Shown: in pieces, positions 9,928 to 19,247 of the stretch
Position numbering within the stretch: the stretch's first letter is position 1
Layout of the letters: the number at the start of each line of letters is the position of its first letter
Assembly (NCBI RefSeq): GCF_010645075.1
Contig: NZ_JAADZV010000005.1
Location: 334,266 to 398,265, forward strand
DNA length: 64,000 nucleotides
Source of the DNA: Flavobacterium limi
Lineage (GTDB): Bacteria > Bacteroidota > Bacteroidia > Flavobacteriales > Flavobacteriaceae
Direction of reading: 5' to 3'
Made by a program: the position numbers and the translations under genes
Notes under the pieces: model-generated
Told to the model about the DNA's origin: nothing
What the model saw: the letters and a program-made list of their open reading frames with translations, nothing else
Database searches by the model: none

Positions 9928-10580
9928 TAAGCTTTTGTAGCGATGATAGTTTTGCCTCCAATTGCTTTTTGCCCTAAAACTACATCTATTGGTGTACCTA
10001 AAGGTAAAAATAAATCTACTCTTGAACCAAATTTAATGAAACCAGCATCTGTTCCCTGAATAACCTGAGTTCCTTCCTTAGCATAATTTACAATCCTGCG
10101 TGCCAACGCACCGGCAATTTGTCTGTAAAGTATTTGTCCAAACGTTTCGTTTTCAATTACAACAGTAGTCTTTTCGTTTTCTTCACTTGCTTTTGGATGC
10201 CATGCTACTAAAAATTTACCAGGGTGATATTTACTAAATTTTATAATACCATCCATTGCATAACGAGTTACGTGTACGTTAATAGGCGACATAAAAATAG
10301 AAACCTGCAAACGTTTATCTTTAAAAAACTCACCTTCATAAACTTCTTCAATAACCACAACTTTTCCATCGACCGGAGCGAGAATGTGATCACTGTTTCT
10401 GATCGCAATTCTTTTCGGGTTTCTGAAAAACTGTAAGATAATAATCAAAATTATTACGCCAAAAATCTGCACAAGCATTCTTAGCCATGTAATATCAATG
10501 AATTTGTCAGCAATTAAAAGTACGGCAACTGCAAACACAGTACCTAATAAAATCGATGGGCCTCCTTCTTTATGAAACAT
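9927..10580 (-). CDS. psd: Phosphatidylserine decarboxylase (short form)
   Basis: Membrane-associated pyruvoyl enzyme making phosphatidylethanolamine from phosphatidylserine. The 217-residue protein is the short (archaeal-like, type A) form. It has two hydrophobic N-terminal segments (about 9-24 and 33-51), the Asp motif APVDGKV (D71), the His motif NVHVTR (H103) and the self-cleavage site FGSR, where Ser186 would become the pyruvoyl group. Its start overlaps the end of cdsA by 11 bases, so translation is probably coupled. The neighbour cdsA supplies the CDP-diacylglycerol needed upstream. Phosphatidylserine synthase is not in the window. Confidence 0.93.
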   Translation of the reverse strand: MFHKEGGPSILLGTVFAVAVLLIADKFIDITWLRMLVQIFGVIILIIILQFFRNPKRIAIRNSDHILAPVDGKVVVIEEVYEGEFFKDKRLQVSIFMSPINVHVTRYAMDGIIKFSKYHPGKFLVAWHPKASEENEKTTVVIENETFGQILYRQIAGALARRIVNYAKEGTQVIQGTDAGFIKFGSRVDLFLPLGTPIDVVLGQKAIGGKTIIATKA

Positions 10581-11460
10581 AATATAAAATTTGATAAAAT
10601 AAAAATATAACTGGTGCTACAAATATAACACTATCTAATCGATCTAAAATACCTCCATGTCCCGGCATTATGGCTCCACTGTCTTTTACGCCTGCAATTC
10701 TCTTAAATTTAGATTCGATTAAATCACCAATTGTTCCAAAAATGCTGGCAATTAAAGCAATAATCGTCCAGATTAGAATGGATTTGTTGCTGAAGTCAGG
10801 ATTGGGCTGAATGTATAATTTTGAAATCAAAAAACCTGCAAAAGCAGCAAAAATAACGCCGCCAAGAAAACCTTCAACAGTTTTTTTTGGGGAAATTCGT
10901 TCAAATAATTTATGTTTTCCAATTGATTTTCCAACTAAATAAGCAAATGTATCATTAGTCCAGATCAAAATAAATAGTCCGATGATAATTTTTGGATTAT
11001 AGTCATTGGTGCCAAAAGAAATTTTAATGATAAAAATAAAAGGTAAAGTAATATATCCTAGTAAATAAAGATACTTTGATGAAATACTTACTTTCTGAGC
11101 ACTGTCGTAAAATAAAAATAAAATACATTTTATTGAGATGACGATAGTGACGGCTAGTAGTATTAGATCTAACTGTTGGATATTAGTACTCAAATTCAAT
11201 TTTGAATTAAATAAACCTTCCAAAAATAAAGTAGTCTGTTTGTTATAGTGACTTAGCAGTGTAATTCCGGAGTATAATAAAATGCCAAAAAGAATTGAAA
11301 ATACTTTATTAAGATTAACTAAATTGGAAAATTCATAAATGGTAATAATTAGAAAAATGCCAAAAAGAATAATAAAGCTTTCGGTAGAAAACAAAATAGA
11401 AGTTAATAGTAAAGCAATATAAACAGCACCAGAAATGGTTCTCTTGAGTGTTTCATTCAT
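10570..11460 (-). CDS. cdsA: Phosphatidate cytidylyltransferase
   Basis: Integral inner-membrane enzyme forming CDP-diacylglycerol from phosphatidic acid and CTP, the branch point for phospholipids. The 296-residue protein has many transmembrane segments. The CDP-DAG synthase signature lies near residues 248-276 as SKFKRIAGVKDSG followed by PGHGGILDRLDS. Start MNETLKRTISG follows the LUD gene by 1 base and the end overlaps psd by 11 bases, so it lies in a tight operon. Length is normal. Confidence 0.95.
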   Translation of the reverse strand: MNETLKRTISGAVYIALLLTSILFSTESFIILFGIFLIITIYEFSNLVNLNKVFSILFGILLYSGITLLSHYNKQTTLFLEGLFNSKLNLSTNIQQLDLILLAVTIVISIKCILFLFYDSAQKVSISSKYLYLLGYITLPFIFIIKISFGTNDYNPKIIIGLFILIWTNDTFAYLVGKSIGKHKLFERISPKKTVEGFLGGVIFAAFAGFLISKLYIQPNPDFSNKSILIWTIIALIASIFGTIGDLIESKFKRIAGVKDSGAIMPGHGGILDRLDSVIFVAPVIFLFYQILYYVS

Positions 11461-11461
11461 C

Positions 11462-12067
11462 TTAAAGGTCCTCTAAGAGCAATAAGTATAAATTTTTTGC
11501 AACACTTCCGTATTGAGTAAAATCTTCTTCTTTTGCTTTTTCGAAATATTTTATTGTGGTAATATTCGTAGGGTAATCTCTTTCATATTTTCTTTTAATA
11601 GCACTTAGACCATCACTTTTCATAGGCAGTATCTGGCTGGTAGTTGCTATTATGACAATATTAGTTGGTAACTCATTTGGTTTGTCTTGTCTGATTTGTT
11701 TTGACGAAAATAAAATAGATCCTTCATCAGCAATAAGATTTTCACAGGATGCCAATAAAAATTTTGGGGTTCTAGGAGAAATGTATAGTAATTTGTTTTC
11801 TTCTAATAAATGAAAAAGAGCAGGTTCATAGCATAAAACCTCATTTTCAAACCAGTCATTTTCTTCTAAAATATTTTCAAATTGTTCTTCAACTTCCTGT
11901 TTGTTTTCGCAATACAAAAATTTACCTCCATTCTTTTTAAAATTAAAAATGAATTGTTCATCTATGGATAAATGACTGTTTGGAGCAGGATTGTTTCCGT
12001 ATTCACTTTCATTTTCTTCGTCAGATGAAGTATTGGCAGAACCAAATATTTTTTTGAAAAAACTCAT
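11462..12067 (-). CDS. LUD-domain protein
   Basis: The 201-residue protein carries a LUD (LutB/LutC, DUF162) type domain in its C-terminal two thirds; segments such as LIADEGSILFSS and LPTNIVIIATTSQILP fit the Rossmann-like LUD core. In lactate utilisation LUD proteins work with iron-sulfur partners, but no lutA or lutB lies nearby, so that role is doubtful. The first 30 residues are polar and probably disordered. It heads the second part of the operon, one base before cdsA, with its own promoter-like box just after a terminator hairpin. Molecular function unknown. Confidence 0.72.
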   Translation of the reverse strand: MSFFKKIFGSANTSSDEENESEYGNNPAPNSHLSIDEQFIFNFKKNGGKFLYCENKQEVEEQFENILEENDWFENEVLCYEPALFHLLEENKLLYISPRTPKFLLASCENLIADEGSILFSSKQIRQDKPNELPTNIVIIATTSQILPMKSDGLSAIKRKYERDYPTNITTIKYFEKAKEEDFTQYGSVAKNLYLLLLEDL

Positions 12068-12104
12068 TTTATATGAAATACTTTACATGTTAATTGAAAA
12101 CGTT

Positions 12105-12112
12105 CAAAGATA
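12105..12112 (-). promoter_or_regulatory. -7 box for the LUD-cdsA-psd-acbP-sod unit
   Basis: TATCTTTG on the minus strand, an exact TAnnTTTG match, 37 bases before the LUD ATG and only a few bases past the hairpin that ends ftsH. A TTTTG sits in the hairpin arm, 15 bases upstream of the box, slightly closer than usual. Confidence 0.5.
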
Positions 12113-12114
12113 AA

Positions 12115-12153
12115 AAAATCTTAATTCAAAAGAGGCTTTTGAATTAAGATTTT
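12115..12153 (-). terminator. Strong hairpin between ftsH and LUD
   Basis: Perfect 18-bp stem (12115-12132 with 12136-12153) and a 3-base loop, followed on the minus strand by a T run. It probably ends rsfS-ftsH transcription, with partial read-through possible into the LUD-cdsA genes. Confidence 0.8.
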
Positions 12154-12181
12154 AAAAAATATTAAATATTTCGTTGAAAAT

Positions 12182-14107
<1,926 letters not shown>

Positions 14108-14125
14108 TAGTTGAGAAAGTTTCTT

Positions 14126-14497
14126 TTAGTATTTGTTTTCGATTGTAGTTATTTTGGCGTCACCCCAAAGGCTTTCAATATTGTAGTATTCACGAATGTG
14201 CTTTTGAAAAACATGTACCACGATGTGCACGTAATCCATAAGGACCCATTCTGCATTATCGGTTCCTTCTACGTGCCAGGGTTTATCTTTTAAGTCTTTA
14301 GATACTGTTTTTTGAATTGAGTTTACAATGGCGTTAACCTGGGTATTTGAGCTTCCGTTGCAAATTACAAAATAGTCACAAACTGCCGTGTCTATTTCTC
14401 TTAAGTCAAGAATATCGATATCATTTCCTTTTACTTCTTCAATTCCTTTGATTATGTTCGCCAATAGAACGTCATTATTAATAGTCTTTTTCGCCAT
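14126..14497 (-). CDS. rsfS: Ribosomal silencing factor RsfS
   Basis: Binds ribosomal protein L14 and blocks subunit joining when nutrients are scarce. The 123-residue protein shows the family blocks DIDILDLREIDTAVCDYFVIC, NSIQKTVSK, WHVEGTDNAEWVLMDY and VHVFQKHIREYYNIESLWGDA. Length and start are usual for the family. It is the first gene of the minus-strand run leading into ftsH and is divergent from birA across 93 bases. Confidence 0.95.
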   Translation of the reverse strand: MAKKTINNDVLLANIIKGIEEVKGNDIDILDLREIDTAVCDYFVICNGSSNTQVNAIVNSIQKTVSKDLKDKPWHVEGTDNAEWVLMDYVHIVVHVFQKHIREYYNIESLWGDAKITTIENKY

Positions 14498-14590
14498 GAA
14501 TTATTTTATATGAATTTGTAAAGTTACCAAAATTTGTGATTATTTTTGAACCTTAACAAAATATTAAATGAAGTTATTTAAATTACTTAA

Positions 14591-15319
14591 ATGAAACTAA
14601 TCAAACTCGATGCCATAGATTCAACAAACGATTTTCTTAAGGCATTATCAAGTCAGGATGAACTGAATAATTTTACAATGGTAACGGCTGAAAATCAGAC
14701 TAAAGGGAAAGGACAGATGGGGGCTAAATGGGAGTCGGAGTCAGGTAAAAACTTAATTATGAGTGTTTTGGTTAAGGATTTTTTGTGTGATATTGAGAAA
14801 GTTTTTAATATGAGTGTTGTGGTTTCTTTGGCTGTACTTGAAGCACTAAAATCATTATCCGTTCCCAATTTAAGTATAAAATGGCCAAACGACATTATGT
14901 CATATAATAAAAAAATTGGTGGCATACTTATCGAAAATACGATTAAAAGTGATGGCAGAATAATGTCAGTAGTTGGATTAGGTCTGAATGTTAATCAGGA
15001 AAATTTCGAACATTTGCCTCATGCTTCTTCATTAAAAGTAATTTGTAACAGGGAATTTGATAAAGATTCACTGCCTTTTTTAATTATTGAAAAAATGAAG
15101 GAAAGAATTGAAGTCTGGGAAACTAATTCTGCTTTCTTTTGGGAAGAATATTTCAATTCCTTATTTCGAAAGGGAGTTCCAATGCCATTTAATAATCTTC
15201 ACGATAAAAATTTCATGGGAATTATTAAGGGGGTTTCTCCGGTTGGAAAACTTCAGGTTTTGCTTGAAGATGATTCTGTTGCTGAATTTGAAATAAAGGA
15301 AATTCAAATGCTTTATTAG
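14591..15319 (+). CDS. birA: Biotin-[acetyl-CoA carboxylase] ligase
   Basis: Attaches biotin to the carrier domain of acetyl-CoA carboxylase through biotinyl-AMP. The 242-residue protein begins directly with the catalytic domain (IDSTNDFLK at 9-17) and lacks the N-terminal helix-turn-helix of repressor-type BirA, so it is the non-regulatory class. The biotin/AMP loop reads KGKGQMGAKW (38-47) in place of the usual GRGRxG; further motifs are IKWPNDIM (96-103) and KIGGILIE (108-115), and a small C-terminal SH3-like domain follows. Monocistronic, with a strong terminator downstream. Confidence 0.93.
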   Translation: MKLIKLDAIDSTNDFLKALSSQDELNNFTMVTAENQTKGKGQMGAKWESESGKNLIMSVLVKDFLCDIEKVFNMSVVVSLAVLEALKSLSVPNLSIKWPNDIMSYNKKIGGILIENTIKSDGRIMSVVGLGLNVNQENFEHLPHASSLKVICNREFDKDSLPFLIIEKMKERIEVWETNSAFFWEEYFNSLFRKGVPMPFNNLHDKNFMGIIKGVSPVGKLQVLLEDDSVAEFEIKEIQMLY

Positions 15320-15390
15320 TTATAAATCTTAAGTTTTAATCTACTGTTTGTAAACAGAATCGAAATGACAGATTGATGCATGAAATATTA

Positions 15391-15437
15391 TTATAAACAA
15401 AAAGTCCAATCTGAATGATTGGACTTTTTGTTTATAA
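15391..15437. terminator. Bidirectional terminator between birA and the SRPBCC gene
   Basis: Perfect 21-bp inverted repeat (15391-15411 with 15417-15437) and a 5-base loop, with A- and T-rich arms, between converging genes. Confidence 0.88.
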
Positions 15438-15460
15438 TGGACAATTAAAACTTATTATTA

Positions 15461-15853
15461 TTAAAGTTTGTTCATGTTGTTGGCTAAAGTTTCAATAAAT
15501 TTACTAATTGGTCCTTTGACCATCATTGCCATCATTGCATTAAATTCGCCTTCAAAAAATAACTGAACATTGCTTTCTGAATTCGAAAGGCTGTCAATAT
15601 TTGAAATTAATGTAAAAGGAAGTTTATCACTTGCAGCACCCAAAACAATTTTGCTGGGAGTGATTTTGTCTTTTATTTTAAGTTTTATTTCAGGCATCCC
15701 TTTTAGTCCAAAAATAAAAGCATCTTCGCCAGTTACTTCAAATTTAGCAATATTATCCGGCATTAATTTTTCAAAATTCTTTACATCAGACAGTAAATCA
15801 AATAATTCCTGTGCTGACTTCTGAACGGTAACTTTTGGACTTTCTAAATTCAT
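15461..15853 (-). CDS. SRPBCC (START-like) protein
   Basis: Small (130 residues) helix-grip-fold protein. The start MNLESPKVTVQKSAQELFDLLSDVKNFEKLMPD is the standard SRPBCC opening with the long C-terminal helix at FIETLANNMNKL. These folds bind hydrophobic ligands, but no ligand can be inferred. It follows pyrE by 26 bases on the same strand and is probably co-transcribed with it; there is no obvious functional link to pyrimidine synthesis. Confidence 0.78.
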   Translation of the reverse strand: MNLESPKVTVQKSAQELFDLLSDVKNFEKLMPDNIAKFEVTGEDAFIFGLKGMPEIKLKIKDKITPSKIVLGAASDKLPFTLISNIDSLSNSESNVQLFFEGEFNAMMAMMVKGPISKFIETLANNMNKL

Positions 15854-15879
15854 GTTTTTATTTTGTTTTTATAGTAAAA

Positions 15880-16524
15880 TTATTCTTGTCCCCATGTAGA
15901 CGGACTTTTACTCCAGTCCTGTAAAGCTGTTTGCTGATCTTCACTAATGTATTGTTTCTGTACAGCTAAACCCAATAGGTTTTCATAATTGCTTAGCGTG
16001 AACAAATCAATATTTGCATTTTTGAAATTTTCTTCAGCAATGCTAAAACCGTAAGTAAAAATCGCTGCCATACCTTTAATATTGGCACCTTCATTACGTA
16101 AGGCTTCAACGGCCATAAGGCTGCTGTTTCCAGTGCTGATTAAATCTTCAACAACAACAACATTTTGACCTTTTTGTAAAAAACCTTCCACCTGGTTTTG
16201 TCTTCCGTGCTTTTTTGGCTCAGGGCGTACATATACAAAAGGTAATCCAAGACTTTCAGCAACAAGAATACCTATTCCAATGGCTCCTGTGGCAACTCCG
16301 GCAATTACATCTGGTTTACCAAATTGTTTTTCTATATTTTTCGCAAATTCATCTCGAACATAATTTCGGATGGCGGGAAATGAAAGAATTAACCTATTAT
16401 CACAATAAATAGGTGATTTCCATCCTGAAGCCCATGTAAAAGGATTTTCTGGATTCAATTTAATTGCATTTATTTGCAAAAGCAATTCTGCTGTTTTTTC
16501 GGCGGTATCTTTATTAAAAATCAT
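15880..16524 (-). CDS. pyrE: Orotate phosphoribosyltransferase
   Basis: Makes orotidine-5'-phosphate from orotate and PRPP in pyrimidine synthesis. The 214-residue protein has the PRPP loop VVVVEDLISTGNS at about 122-134, the orotate-side segment YVRPEPKKHGRQNQVEG and the N-terminal FTWASGWKSPIYCDNR typical of PyrE. An upstream in-frame start at 16557 would overlap the divergent Nudix gene; the ATG at 16524 gives the family start MIFNKDTAEKTAELL and leaves a 7-base gap. A TTTG-N18-TACATTTG promoter ends 4 bases before this ATG, which would give a nearly leaderless mRNA. Confidence 0.95.
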   Translation of the reverse strand: MIFNKDTAEKTAELLLQINAIKLNPENPFTWASGWKSPIYCDNRLILSFPAIRNYVRDEFAKNIEKQFGKPDVIAGVATGAIGIGILVAESLGLPFVYVRPEPKKHGRQNQVEGFLQKGQNVVVVEDLISTGNSSLMAVEALRNEGANIKGMAAIFTYGFSIAEENFKNANIDLFTLSNYENLLGLAVQKQYISEDQQTALQDWSKSPSTWGQE

Positions 16525-16528
16525 AGTA

Positions 16529-16558
16529 CAAATGTATAAAGTTTTTGTGAACGACAAA
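16529..16558 (-). promoter_or_regulatory. pyrE promoter inside the Nudix coding start
   Basis: On the minus strand TTTG (16555-16558), an 18-base spacer, then TACATTTG (16529-16536). Both elements fit the Bacteroidota consensus. The box ends 4 bases before the pyrE ATG and lies within the first codons of the divergent Nudix gene. Confidence 0.6.
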
Positions 16559-17143
16559 CCACTTTTTTTGACAAATGAAATCTCAAAAGAGACTAATTTT
16601 CAATTATTCTTATTGGAAAGTATTGATATAGAGCAGCTTATTGTTAAAATATTTCAAAATAAAATTCAAAAGGCATATCTATATCATCCTGATGAAAAGG
16701 AAATAATGAAAACTTTAAAAGCTAAAATTCCGGTTAATAAAGCTGGAGGAGGATTAGTTTATAATAAAAAAGGAGAAGTTTTATTTATTTTCAGAAATGG
16801 GAAGTGGGATTTGCCTAAAGGAGGAACTGAAAAAGGGGAAGAAATTGAACAAACTGCCATGCGTGAGGTAGAAGAAGAGACTGGAGTTGGAAAACTTAGT
16901 ATTACCAATAAACTTCAAAAAACATACCATGTTTTTAAACGTAACGGAAAGTATAAACTTAAGATTACGCATTGGTTTGAAATGCATTCAGATTTTGAAG
17001 GAACTCCACATGGACAAATAGAAGAAGGTATTGAAAAAGTATCATGGTTAAACCCTGAACAAATCAAGGAAGCTCTTACGAATTCTTATGAAAACATAAA
17101 ATTATTGTTTGAAGAAGATAAAATAGATATCAAAAGTCAGTAA
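16532..17143 (+). CDS. Nudix hydrolase
   Basis: Hydrolyses a nucleoside diphosphate linked to another group; substrate unknown. The Nudix box fits perfectly at residues 97-119 (G-x5-E-x7-R-E-V-x-E-E-T-G-V), after FRNGKWDLPKGGTEKGE. The first 65 residues are a family-specific N-terminal extension seen in flavobacterial homologues of this 203-residue type. It diverges from pyrE with only 7 bases between start codons, so each promoter must lie inside or beside the other gene; a near-match TATCTTTA sits in the pyrE start region. It converges with the hydrolase pseudogene. Confidence 0.88.
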   Translation: MYKVFVNDKPLFLTNEISKETNFQLFLLESIDIEQLIVKIFQNKIQKAYLYHPDEKEIMKTLKAKIPVNKAGGGLVYNKKGEVLFIFRNGKWDLPKGGTEKGEEIEQTAMREVEEETGVGKLSITNKLQKTYHVFKRNGKYKLKITHWFEMHSDFEGTPHGQIEEGIEKVSWLNPEQIKEALTNSYENIKLLFEEDKIDIKSQ

Positions 17144-17148
17144 TTATA

Positions 17149-18058
17149 TCATTTTGATGAAGCTGAGCTCCCTATAAAACAAATAAGCTCTCTAATTACA
17201 ATTTCAGGCTGATCTTCCTGAACGTATGTTTTTGAATTTGGAATTACAATTAATTTGGAATTCCTGAAAATACCTTTTAATTGTTGTCCTAATTTTATCG
17301 GAAATAGTTTTTTATCATCTTCTCCCCATAGAATAAGAACAGAGTTTTCGAAAGCTTTTAATTTGTCTGCAGCTTCAATGGTGTATTTTGGCGACCAGTT
17401 TTTTACGTTTGAAACAAAATTTTCACGAACAATTTTGTCACTAATAAAAGATTTTAAATAAAGTTCATAAAATTCCTCATTGGTTGTACTATGCGATAAT
17501 AATCCCATCATCATATCAGAAGTAAGCAGACTTTTTTATTTTAAAAGCATTTCCTAAAAGAAAAGTAAAGCCGGGAATTTTTACAGCTTTAATTAAATAT
17601 TTAAATTTTGATGGAGGAAAAACTTCTTGGACTTCACAATTTGAAAAAATTAATTTGTCAATACTTTCAGGATAGAGTGAAGCAAAAATCTGTGTATAAG
17701 CTCCTCCGGTATCATTAGATACAATTATGATTTTATCTATGGTTAAATAGTCTAAAAAATCTTTGATAATATTTGCTATCCCGTTAGGCGATAAATCTAC
17801 TTTATTTTCTAAAGGTATGGAATGTCCTCCAAGTGGCAAATCAATAGCAATACATCTGTATCTGGAACTTAATTCAGGGATGATTTTTCTCCATGTATTG
17901 GAGTTAGACAGTGTTCCGTGAATAAACAAAATTGGAATTCCTTTTCCCTCATCTACATATTCAATTTCTCCGCTTTTTGTTTTTGCCAGACAGCGATTTA
18001 GAATTATCGGAATGTTGTTTTTAACTTTAGTCGGATTTGTATTTACAATTCTTTGCAT
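17149..18058 (-). pseudogene. Alpha/beta hydrolase, frameshifted
   Basis: One alpha/beta hydrolase of about 300 residues is split over two frames. The 5' part (18058 to about 17530) has the oxyanion-loop HGTLSNSNTW, DLPLGGHS and a nucleophile region reading VSNDTGGAYTQ, where the elbow residue is Asp in a haloalkane-dehalogenase-like N-D-T-G-G context. The 3' part (from about 17537 to 17149) has the late acid/cap region LILWGEDDKKLFP. The frame breaks at a run of six T (17532-17537, A on the coding strand); one A fewer would restore it, giving a continuous LLTSDMMMGLLSHS junction. This is a true recent frameshift or a sequencing error. The ATG at 18058 is preferred to the TTG at 18082. Confidence 0.78.
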
Positions 18059-18127
18059 GAATATATGTTTACATTTATACAAAGAAATTAATTATCGATT
18101 TCAAAAAAATAGACAATTGTCCTAAAA

Positions 18128-18685
18128 TCAATTCGTTTTTCGTAATCGGCTTAAATGCCTTGATGTTATTCCTAAATAAGAGGAAAGATATTTTAAAGGG
18201 ATATACTTCAGGTATTTTGAATGATTGTTTATAAGTGTGTTGTATCTTTCCTGAGCACTTTGTTTTTGAAATGAAACGGTCCTGTTTTCTAGTTGTATAT
18301 ATTCTAATTCAGTTAATAAGCGTCCAAGTTTTTGCCATTCCTGACTGTTTTCATATAAGTTGTGTAAATCCTTTCTGTTCAATACAATTACTTCGGTAGT
18401 GCAGATTGCCTGAATGTTTTCAAAAGTAGGCTGTTGCGTTATAAAACTGGAGTATGCAGAAGCAAGTTCATTTTCAAAAGCAATACATTTAGTTATTTCG
18501 TTGCCTTCGCTATTTCTGTGAAATGAGCGAAGTATACCTGTTTTTATTAATACAATTTCATTACAAATATTTCCTTCCTGAATTAAATAGTCGTTTTTTT
18601 TGAGGATTTTATTTTTTGTTATGCCACTTAATTTCTCAAGTTCTGAGTCAGAAATGATTTGTAATGATCTTAAAAACTGTATCAT
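18128..18685 (-). CDS. Crp/Fnr-family transcriptional regulator
   Basis: Cytosolic DNA-binding regulator of 185 residues with an N-terminal cyclic-nucleotide-type beta-barrel (LIQEGNICNEIVLIKTGILRSF at about 34-55) and a C-terminal winged helix (IPLKYLSSYLGITSRHLSRLRK). No cysteine cluster for a [4Fe-4S] sensor is visible, so it is not an FNR oxygen sensor; this subgroup in Bacteroidota often lacks a known effector. It lies 69 bases upstream of the alpha/beta hydrolase on the same strand and may regulate or be co-transcribed with it. Confidence 0.88.
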   Translation of the reverse strand: MIQFLRSLQIISDSELEKLSGITKNKILKKNDYLIQEGNICNEIVLIKTGILRSFHRNSEGNEITKCIAFENELASAYSSFITQQPTFENIQAICTTEVIVLNRKDLHNLYENSQEWQKLGRLLTELEYIQLENRTVSFQKQSAQERYNTLINNHSKYLKYIPLKYLSSYLGITSRHLSRLRKTN

Positions 18686-18730
18686 TTATGAATAAGCTTT
18701 GTATATTTTAGGTTAACTTAAATTATAAAT

Positions 18731-19081
18731 TTACTCGCGTAAAATCTTTTCCATCGACTTTCCTTTAGCCAGTTCATCAACCAGTTTGTCTAAATAGCGA
18801 ATTTTCTGCATGAGTTTGTCTTCTATTTCTTCTATCCGATATCCACAAATTACGCCGGTTATTTTTGAAACATTTGGATTTAGTTGCGGTGCTTCAGCGA
18901 AAAAAGCCTCAAAATCTTTTTTGTTTTCTATAATTTTTTTCAATTCCTGGTGTGTATAACCAGTTAACCAAAGAATTATTTCGTCTACCTCTGTTTTTGT
19001 ACGGCCTTTTCTTTCTGCCTTATTGATATAATGTGGATATACACTTGCAAATGATGTGGTGAATATTCTGTGTTTTTCCAT
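18731..19081 (-). CDS. DUF2200 family protein
   Basis: A 116-residue cytosolic protein matching the DUF2200 family, recognised by the opening [42 protein letters not shown] and [31 protein letters not shown]. The C-terminal helix is amphipathic. The function of the family is not known. It is a single gene, divergent from the dbpA-like helicase, with a promoter box at 19124. Confidence 0.82.
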   Translation of the reverse strand: MEKHRIFTTSFASVYPHYINKAERKGRTKTEVDEIILWLTGYTHQELKKIIENKKDFEAFFAEAPQLNPNVSKITGVICGYRIEEIEDKLMQKIRYLDKLVDELAKGKSMEKILRE

Positions 19082-19123
19082 AGTCCTTGATTTTGATTAA
19101 GAGCAGTATTTATTGCCGTGACT

Positions 19124-19131
19124 CAAAAATA
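19124..19131 (-). promoter_or_regulatory. -7 box of the DUF2200 gene
   Basis: TATTTTTG on the minus strand, an exact TAnnTTTG match, 42 bases before the ATG. No clear TTG is seen upstream. Confidence 0.4.
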
Positions 19132-19235
19132 ATTAAAACAGACTAAGTATGAAACACGATTTGTAAAAGAGATTATAAAAATACTTGTAATTAATTGTTC
19201 AAATTAAAAAAGACAGCATCCCAAATTAATTTCGC

Positions 19236-19243
19236 TATTTTTG
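19236..19243 (+). promoter_or_regulatory. -7 box of the dbpA-like gene, 4 bases from ATG
   Basis: TATTTTTG, an exact TAnnTTTG match, ends 4 bases before the ATG, so transcription would begin at or next to the start codon. No good -33 TTG is present at the standard distance. Confidence 0.5.
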
Positions 19244-19247
19244 CAAA

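Noticed and set aside
16525..16557. Upstream pyrE start at 16557
   Set aside because: It would overlap the divergent Nudix start and the promoter; the ATG at 16524 gives the standard PyrE N-terminus.
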